Assembly: GCA_023423065.1 (NCBI GenBank)
Contig: JAFAGC010000021.1
Location: 1-26,258, forward strand
Direction: 5' to 3'
Source of the DNA: Pseudomonadota bacterium
GTDB lineage: Bacteria; Pseudomonadota; Gammaproteobacteria; Steroidobacterales; Steroidobacteraceae
DNA: 26,258 nucleotides
Position 1 is the first letter of the stretch, and each line of letters starts with the position of its first letter. Below are positions 6,560 through 13,660 of this stretch, one piece after another. A program made the position numbers and the translations under genes. The notes beneath the pieces were generated by a model. It searched no databases and was not told where the DNA came from. It saw only the letters and a list, made by a program, of their open reading frames with translations.

Positions 6560-7459
6560 ATGATCATCGAGACACGGGGCCTCGCGAAGAAGTACGGACG
6601 CTTCGAGGCGATAGAAGACCTGAGCCTCCAGGTGCCGGAAGGCGCGGTCTTCGCGCTCATCGGCCCGAATGGCGCGGGCAAGACCACCACGATCCGGCTG
6701 CTGATGAACATCCTGCGAGCGGATCGCGGAGAAATCACGGTGCTCGGCACGCCGTCGCGACGACTGGCACCCCGGGACTTCGAAAAGATCGGCTACGTGT
6801 CGGAGAGCCAGAAGCTGCCGGCCGGACTCTCGCTCGCGCACTACTTCGAGTACCTGCGAGCGCTCTACCCTTCTTGGGATCGTTCCCTCGAAGCACAGCT
6901 CCGCGAGCAGTTCGAACTGCCACCCTCGCGGAAGATCGGGCAACTCTCGCATGGAATGCGCATGAAGGCGCTGCTGGTCGGCGCCCTCGCGTTCCGTCCC
7001 CAACTACTCGTGCTCGACGAGCCGTTGAGCGGCCTGGATACGCTGGTGCGCGACGAGGTGGTAAACGGCCTGCTCCAGCAAGCCGCCGGCACCACCATCC
7101 TGATCTCCTCTCACGAACTGTCTGAGATCGAAAGTTTCACCACCCACGTGGCGTTCATGCAGAACGGACGGCTGCTGCTGCAGGAAGAGATCGAGAGCCT
7201 CCAGGCGCGGTTTCGCGAGGTGCGCGTCACCCTGTCGGCCGTCAAGGAGCTGCCCCGGCCGGCGCCGGATGACTGGCTGCTGCCCGAAATCGAAGGTCAC
7301 CGGCTCCGTTTCTTCGCGTCTCACTACCGGGACGACTCTTCGCTCCACCGTGAACTGGCGAAGCACTTCGGCGCGATTCAAATGGAAACCGAACCGATGT
7401 CCCTGCGCGCCGTCGCCAACGCGCTGATGCAGCAGCGCAAGCGGAGCCGGCCGGCATGA
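6560..7459 (+). CDS. ABC transporter ATP-binding protein
   Basis: Product of 299 residues with a full ABC ATPase: Walker A GPNGAGKTT (35-43), Q-loop Q84, a signature motif in the divergent form LSHGM (129-133), Walker B LLVLDE (149-154) followed by D-loop SGLD, and the H-loop His185. The divergent signature is common in ABC-2/Bcr-Ytr type exporters. A C-terminal segment of about 90 residues follows the nucleotide-binding domain. It is the second gene of the GntR operon; its TGA overlaps the ATG of the permease-hydrolase gene (7456-7459), so translation is probably coupled. It should power the membrane part encoded next door. Substrate unknown. Confidence 0.93.
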   Translation: MIIETRGLAKKYGRFEAIEDLSLQVPEGAVFALIGPNGAGKTTTIRLLMNILRADRGEITVLGTPSRRLAPRDFEKIGYVSESQKLPAGLSLAHYFEYLRALYPSWDRSLEAQLREQFELPPSRKIGQLSHGMRMKALLVGALAFRPQLLVLDEPLSGLDTLVRDEVVNGLLQQAAGTTILISSHELSEIESFTTHVAFMQNGRLLLQEEIESLQARFREVRVTLSAVKELPRPAPDDWLLPEIEGHRLRFFASHYRDDSSLHRELAKHFGAIQMETEPMSLRAVANALMQQRKRSRPA

Positions 7460-10011
7460 ATTTCAGGATCGTGGGCGCCATCCTGATGAAGGACGTGCGC
7501 AGCCTCTATCCACTGCTGCTCCTCGCGGCGCTGCTGTTCGGCGCCGACGTGTTCATCGAGCGGCTGGAATTGATGCCGACGGCCTGGGCGATGTTCCGCT
7601 GGCCGGTACTGCTGCTCGCCGGCACGGTCATGATCTTCGCGATCTTCCAGGCGGATCCGGTCGTCAGCATGGTGGACGACTGGCTCTGCCGGCCGGTTCC
7701 TCGCGCTGAACTGCTCACCGCGAAGCTGGCCTTGGCGCTCGGAGTGCTTTACTTCTCGCGCTTCATTGCCGCGCTTGCGCTCGGCCCATTCCTGGGCGCG
7801 TCGCTGGCGGAATCCCTGCAGATGGCCCTGCTGCTCGAGGATGTGGTCTATCTGCTCGTCCTGGCGATCGTGCTTTTCACCGCGCTCGTCACTCGCACGA
7901 TCGTGCAGGGCATCGGCGTGCTGATCGCGATTTTCACCCTCGCGTTCGTCGTTCCCACCCCGATCGTGAGCGCACCGGGCCCATTGGAACCCGCCATCGG
8001 CGAGGCGTTGCTGTTCGGCGGTCTCGGCTGGCTGGCCTACATTCCCGCCACGATGATTTCCCTGGGCCTGTTCGTGCTCGCCTGCTGGCTGGTGTACTGG
8101 CGGCGCAAGGTGACGGCCGCGCGCATCGTGCTCGGCGGTACGGCGCTGCTGGCACTGCTGCTGGTGCTCCTGCCCATGTGGCTCGTCCCCTGGCGGCCGG
8201 TGTTCAAGGCGCACACCACGCTTGCGCCCGCCGGGACAGCCGCCCGGACGGAGCGGACTCGGCCTATCTACCTGCACGACCCGAGCGCGTGTTTCCCCGC
8301 CACGCGGCTGCGAAACATCGGCCAGGATCCCGCGTTCACCGCCGCGCGCCAGGCAGTCGGCGTGCCGAACTGGTCCTTCGAAGATCAGCGGGAGTCCGGG
8401 CCGGACTCGGTCGTCTTTCTGAGCTCCATCGCGCCCCGGAGGGTGCCGCCGGACTGGCGCGTGAAACTCGCCTACGTGGAAGCGGAGTATCACTCGGCGC
8501 CCGGCACGCCGCCGCTTTATGAATTGAGGCCCACGACCTACAACGTGGATCACGACGGCGTGGATTTCTCGCATGCATGGGTGTTGCCCGAGGCGGCGGT
8601 TCGGCGCCTGGGCGCCGAGCCTGACGTCCAGCTGGAGTTGCGCTACTACTTCACGCTGCTGGAGCCGCATTCCTTCCGCATGCCGGCCGATGGGCGCCGG
8701 CATTCCGTTCCGAAAGTCGGGTACTGCGCCGCAAAGCTGGACGCCACCGGGAGCCACGTCGAGGTCGACTGCTTCACGGGCTTCGAAGAACCCGCGCAGA
8801 TCAGCGCCGAGCTCGAGGAAATTCCCTCGAGTCGCGTTCATGCGCCGGCCGACTATTCCCCGCGATGGACGCGCTGGCCGTTCGGTTCGCGTCACAAACT
8901 CTCTATCCAGTCGCCGCGGCTCGCGAAGAGCGATCATGTCGTCGTTACCGCATGGATTGCCGCGGGTCATCGCGAGGAATCGCTGGTATTGCCCGGCATC
9001 CTGGGCGGCGACGCCGATACCTGTCCGCTGCCCACCGCCGGGAACCGGCAGTTCCAGCAGGCGATGTGGCGCGACACTGCGCCGCACGAGGCCATTTCCA
9101 TCACGGTGGACGAAGGCGTGCAGCTCGAGGTCCTCGACTTCGGCGGCCGGGGCTCGCCCATCCTGCTGTTGCCCGGCCTGGGCGCGACCGCGCACAGCTA
9201 CGATGAACTCGCGCCGCGACTCGCGGAGAAGCATCGGGTCTTCGCGATCACCCGCCGCGGCACGGGCTTCTCAAGCAAACCGGATTTCGGTTTCGATACG
9301 CCGCGTCTCGCGCAGGATGTGCTGCGCGTGATGGACGCGCTGGATCTGAAACAGGCCCTGCTCGTCGGCCACTCCATCGCGGGCGACGAGCTCACGTGGC
9401 TGGGCGGTCATCACGCTGAACGTTTCAGCGGGCTCGTGTACCTGGATGCCGCCTACGATCGCTCGGAAGGCGTGGACCTGCGCGTGCGCGAGCTCAACGG
9501 CATCCTGCCGCCCGAACCGCCGATACCACCTTCGGCGCTGCGCGACTACGCCGCCATGAGCAAACTGATCGCCGAGCGCGGCCACGTGCGGCTGACGGAA
9601 GGCGAGCTCATCGCAGCCTTGAACATCGACAAGCCCTTCCTCGCGGGAACGCCGACCATCGACAACCGCACGCGACAGGCCATCATGGCAGCCATCGAAC
9701 CGCCTGATTACGGCGCGGTGAAAATTCCGGCGCTGGCCGTGTATGCGTTCGAGGATCCGGCCTGGCCGTTGCCGCCGTGGTACGACGCGAACGATGCCGA
9801 ACTGAAAGCGGCGCTGGAGGAACTCGGCCGAAACCGCGATGAGAAGCGTCGCAAGGACATCGAATCGTTCCGGCGCGGCGTGGAGAAGGGACAGATCCTC
9901 GAACTGCAGAAGGCTTCTCACTACCTGATCCAGTCGAACCAGCAGCAGGTGCTGGAAGCCATCGAGGAATTCAGTCGGCGAGCTCTCGTTCCAGCAAGTG
10001 ATCGCCGATGA
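7456..10011 (+). CDS. ABC permease-like membrane protein fused to an alpha/beta hydrolase
   Basis: A single uninterrupted frame of 851 residues. Residues 1 to about 245 carry some seven hydrophobic helices (about 17-34, 49-64, 84-108, 119-141, 148-172, 185-215, 222-243), as expected for an ABC-2-type permease. Residues about 250-545 form a soluble domain I do not recognise. Residues about 550-851 are an alpha/beta hydrolase: 'ILLLPGLGATAHSYDEL' (oxyanion region), 'FAITRRGTGFS', nucleophile elbow GHSIAG with Ser640, probable acid Glu766 or Asp767 (YAFEDP) and His822 (KASHYL). The elbow has Ala where the usual G-x-S-x-G has the second Gly. With an odd number of helices and a cytosolic N-terminus the hydrolase would face the periplasm; this is inference. 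Third gene of the GntR-ABC operon; its 3' end overlaps the convergent AraC-type gene by 41 bases. Confidence 0.88.
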   Translation: MNFRIVGAILMKDVRSLYPLLLLAALLFGADVFIERLELMPTAWAMFRWPVLLLAGTVMIFAIFQADPVVSMVDDWLCRPVPRAELLTAKLALALGVLYFSRFIAALALGPFLGASLAESLQMALLLEDVVYLLVLAIVLFTALVTRTIVQGIGVLIAIFTLAFVVPTPIVSAPGPLEPAIGEALLFGGLGWLAYIPATMISLGLFVLACWLVYWRRKVTAARIVLGGTALLALLLVLLPMWLVPWRPVFKAHTTLAPAGTAARTERTRPIYLHDPSACFPATRLRNIGQDPAFTAARQAVGVPNWSFEDQRESGPDSVVFLSSIAPRRVPPDWRVKLAYVEAEYHSAPGTPPLYELRPTTYNVDHDGVDFSHAWVLPEAAVRRLGAEPDVQLELRYYFTLLEPHSFRMPADGRRHSVPKVGYCAAKLDATGSHVEVDCFTGFEEPAQISAELEEIPSSRVHAPADYSPRWTRWPFGSRHKLSIQSPRLAKSDHVVVTAWIAAGHREESLVLPGILGGDADTCPLPTAGNRQFQQAMWRDTAPHEAISITVDEGVQLEVLDFGGRGSPILLLPGLGATAHSYDELAPRLAEKHRVFAITRRGTGFSSKPDFGFDTPRLAQDVLRVMDALDLKQALLVGHSIAGDELTWLGGHHAERFSGLVYLDAAYDRSEGVDLRVRELNGILPPEPPIPPSALRDYAAMSKLIAERGHVRLTEGELIAALNIDKPFLAGTPTIDNRTRQAIMAAIEPPDYGAVKIPALAVYAFEDPAWPLPPWYDANDAELKAALEELGRNRDEKRRKDIESFRRGVEKGQILELQKASHYLIQSNQQQVLEAIEEFSRRALVPASDRR

Positions 10012-10846
10012 TCGTGGTGAACCCCGCCTTCCTCTTCAACCAGGACGTCGGCGACGTGCCCATGAAGTCCCTGAACTCGCGATCGAAGTGAGATTCGTCG
10101 TAGTAGGCGTCCAGGTAAACCCGGCGCCCACCCGACCGGTACTGGCCCAGCAGGCGGTACGCATGTTTGAAGCGCTCGACACGCGCGAACTGCTTCGGCG
10201 TCATCCCCACGCGCGCGACGAAGCGCCGTTCGAGCGTGCGGGCATCGAGTCGCTGCTCGCGCACCCACTTCATGATGGGCTGCGCACCCCGCGTGGCGCC
10301 GATCTTCGCGAGCAGTAGTTCGGTCGCGGCGTCGTCCGGGATCCGGCCGCCCAGGCGGCGCAGGAAGAACCGATCGAGCACCTTCGGCATTCGTTCGACC
10401 GATCCGAGATTCGCGATCTCATCCTCGAGGTCGAGCAGCTCCCGGCATTCGAGGTCCGCGCATGCAACCGTGATGTCCCGGAAGTCGGTCAGCGGCCGGC
10501 GCAGCAGTGCTCGCATGGCGCGCGGATCCAGCTTCACGCCCGCGAGGCGTAGTCCGCCCGGACTGTGCGTGAACACCGACTTCGATCTGCCGCCGATGAC
10601 GTAGCTGCGGCTCATGCACGTGCGTTTCGCCGGCTCGCCGAGCTGCCAGCGCGTGAATTCGCCAGCCGTGCGGAACACGATCTCCGAGTGGCCATCGGGA
10701 ATCAGCAGGTCCGGGGGCTCGACCCGCGCGCACCCGCCGGCGCACTCGTGCTCTTTCACCGACTCGACCCACCAGTAACACTTGATCCACGGAGCGAGAC
10801 GCGCATCGGGCCGCAGCCGCCAGTAGCGCATTCCGTCGTCTGACAT
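9971..10846 (-). CDS. AraC-family transcriptional regulator with DUF6597-like N-terminus
   Basis: About 291 residues. The N-terminal part ('LRPDARLAPWIKCYWWVES', 'LLIPDGHSEIVFRTAG', 'YVIGGRSKSVF') matches the sensor-like domain found in many one-component AraC regulators (DUF6597 type). The C-terminal part holds the two helix-turn-helix motifs: 'LDARTLERRFVARVGMTPKQFARVERFKHA' and 'YYDESHFDREFRDFMGTSPTSWLKR'. I chose the ATG at 10846; an in-frame GTG (10861) and ATG (10831) are alternatives and none has a clear ribosome site. It is divergent from the molybdenum hydroxylase pair at 10925, so regulation of that pair is a reasonable inference. Its 3' end overlaps the hydrolase fusion gene convergently. 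Confidence 0.88.
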   Translation of the reverse strand: MSDDGMRYWRLRPDARLAPWIKCYWWVESVKEHECAGGCARVEPPDLLIPDGHSEIVFRTAGEFTRWQLGEPAKRTCMSRSYVIGGRSKSVFTHSPGGLRLAGVKLDPRAMRALLRRPLTDFRDITVACADLECRELLDLEDEIANLGSVERMPKVLDRFFLRRLGGRIPDDAATELLLAKIGATRGAQPIMKWVREQRLDARTLERRFVARVGMTPKQFARVERFKHAYRLLGQYRSGGRRVYLDAYYDESHFDREFRDFMGTSPTSWLKRKAGFTTIIGDHLLERELAD

Positions 10847-10888
10847 CGTGGGTACGATCACTGCCGCTCCGCTGCCGAATTTTTACAA

Positions 10889-10903
10889 GACGCCTTCGGC
10901 GTC
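10889..10903. promoter_or_regulatory. Small perfect hairpin between divergent AraC and iorA-like genes
   Basis: GACGCC (10889-10894) and GGCGTC (10898-10903) form a perfect 6-bp inverted repeat with a TTC loop in the 78-base gap between the divergent AraC-type gene and the 2Fe-2S subunit gene. It may be an operator or simply a short hairpin. No promoter consensus is convincing nearby. Confidence 0.35.
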
Positions 10904-10924
10904 GCACTCGATACTGATTCGCGC

Positions 10925-11383
10925 ATGAAGACCGAGCTCAGTATCAATGGTGAGACGCGCGCCGTCGAGGCCGATCCCGACACTCCTCTTCTATGGGTGC
11001 TGCGCGACCACCTGGGGATGACGGGCACGAAGTTCGGCTGCGGCATCGGCCAGTGTGGCGCCTGCACGGTGCACCTGGACGGCACGGCCACGCGCTCCTG
11101 CCTCATGCCGCTGCAGGCGGCGGTCGGCATGAAGATCACGACGATCGAAGGCCTCTCTTCCAACGGACCGGATTCGGGTCACCCACTGCAGCGCGCGTGG
11201 CTGGATCTCAACGTCGCGCAATGTGGCTACTGCCAGGCGGGCATGATCATGGCGGCCGCTGCATTGCTGCGTGAAAACCCGAATCCCAGCGACGAGCAGA
11301 TAGACGCCGCGATGACCAACATCTGCCGCTGCGGCACGTACCAGCGCGTGCGCAGCGCGATTCGCAAGGCGGCGGGCAAATGA
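10925..11383 (+). CDS. 2Fe-2S subunit of a molybdenum hydroxylase (IorA-like)
   Basis: Product of 152 residues with two 2Fe-2S centres typical of the small subunit of xanthine oxidase-family enzymes. The plant-ferredoxin type cluster uses C39, C44, C47 and C59 (CGIGQCGAC...C); the second, helical cluster uses C100, C103, C134 and C136 (CGYCQAGM...CRC). Electrons from the Mo site in the partner subunit would pass through these clusters. The closest family by length and motif is the isoquinoline 1-oxidoreductase alpha subunit and related aldehyde/N-heterocycle oxidoreductases. The stop overlaps the start of the Mo subunit gene (ATGA at 11380-11383), so the two are translated together. There is no clear Shine-Dalgarno at 10925. 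Confidence 0.93.
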   Translation: MKTELSINGETRAVEADPDTPLLWVLRDHLGMTGTKFGCGIGQCGACTVHLDGTATRSCLMPLQAAVGMKITTIEGLSSNGPDSGHPLQRAWLDLNVAQCGYCQAGMIMAAAALLRENPNPSDEQIDAAMTNICRCGTYQRVRSAIRKAAGK

Positions 11384-13587
11384 ACCGCCGCGAGTTCATC
11401 GTCGCGACCAGCATCGTCGGCGGCGGCATGGCCATCGCCCTCGTGCCGCGTGCCGAAGGCGCGGCGCCCACTTCCGGGCCGTCGGAGCTGACGCCGTGGA
11501 TCGTGATCGGCGCCGACAACATCGTGACGGTGCGCGCGCCTGGCCCGGAATCGGGCACGGGAAATACCACCCAGGCGGCGTTGTACGTGACCGAGGAACT
11601 CGGTTGCGACTGGAACGACGTGCGCGTCGAGTCGATCTCGTTCAATCGCAACACGCGCGAGGGAAACCTCTACCTCGGCGCCACCGGCATCTGGTCCACG
11701 TTCGCCGGTGCGGGCGCGTCGGGCGATCTCATGAAGACGCTGACGCAGGCCGGCGCGAGCGCGCGCGAACGGCTGCGCGCGGCCGCGGCGGCGCAATGGA
11801 AGGTGCCGGCGAAGGAAATCGAACTGAAAGCGGGCGTGCTCACCCACCCGCGCACGAATCGCCGCGCGACGTTTGGCGAACTCGCGGCCCGCGCCGCGAC
11901 GATCCAACTACCGAAGGAGCCCGCGCCCAAGCCGCGCGACCAGTGGACGGTGTTGACGAAGCAGATCCTGCCGATGACGCATGCCCGCTCCGTGGTGAAC
12001 GGCACGTCCGTTTACGGCATGGACGTGCGCCTGCCGGGCATGCTCTACGCCGCACTGCTGCAATGTCCGGTGCACGGCGGCCGGCTCGTGAGCTACGACT
12101 TCGAGAAGATCAGGGACATGCCCGGTGTGCGCGGCGTCGCGGTCGTGGATCCGGACGAACCTCGGCGCAACTTCGAGAAGCCCGCCCACTGGGCCAACAC
12201 GGACGCACAAGCCGGCATCGCCGTGGTCGCCGAGCACTACTGGCAGGCGCGCAAGGCGCTGGAGGCGCTGCCCGTGACGTGGGACTTCGGCGCGGGCGCG
12301 GAATGGAAATCCACGCAGCAGATCTACGACGCGCTGTATGCGCGACTGAAGGAGCCCGCCGACGATCTCATGAGCGACTTCGGCGACGCGCCGCGGTCGG
12401 TCGAAGCGGCCGGCGCCGAGGCGGTCGCGGCTATCTACCACACACCGCTCAGCGATCACGCGACGATGGAGCCGCTCAACGGCACGGCGCTGGTCACGGC
12501 GGAACGCGTGGACCTGTGGCACCCGACCGCGCTGGTCATCCAGGCTCTGGTGATCGCGAGAGAGGAAACCGGCTTGCCCGAGGAGAACATTCACTTTCAC
12601 CAGACGCTGGTCGGCGGCAGCTTCGGCCGGCGCGTCGGCTGCGACGACGTGCGCATGGTCCTCGCCGTCGCGAAGAAATTTCCCGGCACGCCGATCCACG
12701 TGATCTGGTCGCGCGAAGAGACGTTCCGCCAGGGCAAGTATCGCGATCTGCAGTCGGTGCACCTGCGCGCGTCACTGGGTGCCGATGGTCTGCCCGACGC
12801 CCTTGTCTCGCACGTGGCCGCGCGAAAGCCCGTGATGTTCGGCATGGAAGACCCGCCTTACGTGAAGGGCGTCATCCCCAACGTGCGCATCGAAACGTCC
12901 ACGCTCGATACACACATCCTCACCGGGCAATACCGCGCGCCCGGCTACAACTCGCACTGCTTCTTCGTCGAGAGCTTCGTCGACGAGTGCGCCGCGAAGG
13001 CCGGCATCGATCCGCTCGAGTACCGCCTGCGCATCCTGGCCAAGTGGCCCGACGCCGGCTGGAGCAGATGCCTCGAAGTCGCCGCGAAACACGCCGGCTG
13101 GGGCACCCAACTACCCGCGCGCCACGGCCGCGGCATCGCCATCGGCAATTTCGGCAGCGGGGGTGGCAAGCCGCACGCGGGCATGACCGTGGCCTGCGCC
13201 GCGACGGTGGAAGTCACCGCGGCGAACGAGCTCAGGATTCATGCCCTCGACATCGCCTTCGATTGCGGCCAGGTGCTGAACATGGATGCCGTGCGTTCGC
13301 AGCTCGAGGGCTCGGCCGTATTCGCCCTCAACATGTGCCTCAACGAAGAGATCAACATCGAGAACGGGCGCGTCGTCGAAGGCAATTTCGACACGTACCC
13401 CATGCTGCGCCTCGCCGACATTCCACGCATCGACATCCACACAGAGGCCTTGAGCGGCCACGAACGCCATGCCGGCGCGGGTGAAGCCGGCGTCGGTCCC
13501 ATCGCGCCCGCGATCGCGAACGCGGTGTTCGCGGCCACGGGCGTACGGATGCGCAGCATGCCGTTCCGCAAATCGAAGCTCGGCTGA
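11380..13587 (+). CDS. Molybdopterin-binding subunit of a xanthine dehydrogenase-family enzyme (IorB-like), Tat-exported
   Basis: Product of 735 residues. The N-terminus MNRREFIVATSIVGGGMAIA is a twin-arginine signal, so the folded cofactor-containing heterodimer is likely carried to the periplasm together with its 2Fe-2S partner, which has no signal of its own. Mo-cofactor motifs include 'ESGTGNTTQAAL', 'GGSFGRRVGCDD', 'TGQYRAPGYNSHCFFVES' and 'GAGEAGVGP', where Glu702 is the expected catalytic base. This single large Mo subunit plus small Fe-S subunit, with no FAD subunit, is the isoquinoline 1-oxidoreductase type; such enzymes hydroxylate N-heterocycles or oxidise aldehydes and usually pass electrons to cytochrome c. 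No cytochrome, XdhC or MocA-type maturation gene is nearby. Substrate not determinable from sequence. Confidence 0.92.
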   Translation: MNRREFIVATSIVGGGMAIALVPRAEGAAPTSGPSELTPWIVIGADNIVTVRAPGPESGTGNTTQAALYVTEELGCDWNDVRVESISFNRNTREGNLYLGATGIWSTFAGAGASGDLMKTLTQAGASARERLRAAAAAQWKVPAKEIELKAGVLTHPRTNRRATFGELAARAATIQLPKEPAPKPRDQWTVLTKQILPMTHARSVVNGTSVYGMDVRLPGMLYAALLQCPVHGGRLVSYDFEKIRDMPGVRGVAVVDPDEPRRNFEKPAHWANTDAQAGIAVVAEHYWQARKALEALPVTWDFGAGAEWKSTQQIYDALYARLKEPADDLMSDFGDAPRSVEAAGAEAVAAIYHTPLSDHATMEPLNGTALVTAERVDLWHPTALVIQALVIAREETGLPEENIHFHQTLVGGSFGRRVGCDDVRMVLAVAKKFPGTPIHVIWSREETFRQGKYRDLQSVHLRASLGADGLPDALVSHVAARKPVMFGMEDPPYVKGVIPNVRIETSTLDTHILTGQYRAPGYNSHCFFVESFVDECAAKAGIDPLEYRLRILAKWPDAGWSRCLEVAAKHAGWGTQLPARHGRGIAIGNFGSGGGKPHAGMTVACAATVEVTAANELRIHALDIAFDCGQVLNMDAVRSQLEGSAVFALNMCLNEEINIENGRVVEGNFDTYPMLRLADIPRIDIHTEALSGHERHAGAGEAGVGPIAPAIANAVFAATGVRMRSMPFRKSKLG

Positions 13588-13599
13588 CCGCTCGTCACG

Positions 13600-13627
13600 G
13601 CGAATCGACCGCTGCACATCGATTCGC
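13600..13627. promoter_or_regulatory. 9-bp inverted repeat between the Mo-hydroxylase and amidohydrolase genes
   Basis: GCGAATCGA (13600-13608) and TCGATTCGC (13619-13627) are exact inverted repeats with a 10-base spacer in the 73-base gap. Half-site spacing of about two helical turns suits a dimeric regulator controlling the amidohydrolase gene at 13661. As RNA it could form a stem, but no T tract follows, so a terminator is less likely. Confidence 0.45.
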
Positions 13628-13660
13628 GCGAAGGCTTTCCTGAAGCGCTAGCCTAGCTTC

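Noticed and set aside
9041..9055. GGAAC-N5-GTTCC inverted repeat in the hydrolase fusion gene
   Set aside because: Opposite orientation to the GTTCC...GGAAC palindrome family, short, and inside coding sequence; likely chance.
7378..9234. 618-residue open frame on the minus strand
   Set aside because: It is antisense to the permease-hydrolase gene, has no recognisable domain, and is rich in Arg, Gln and Glu as expected for a GC-rich shadow frame.
11496..13484. 662-residue open frame on the plus strand inside the Mo subunit gene
   Set aside because: It is the +2 shadow of a clearly recognisable molybdopterin subunit; the translation is Arg-rich with no motif.
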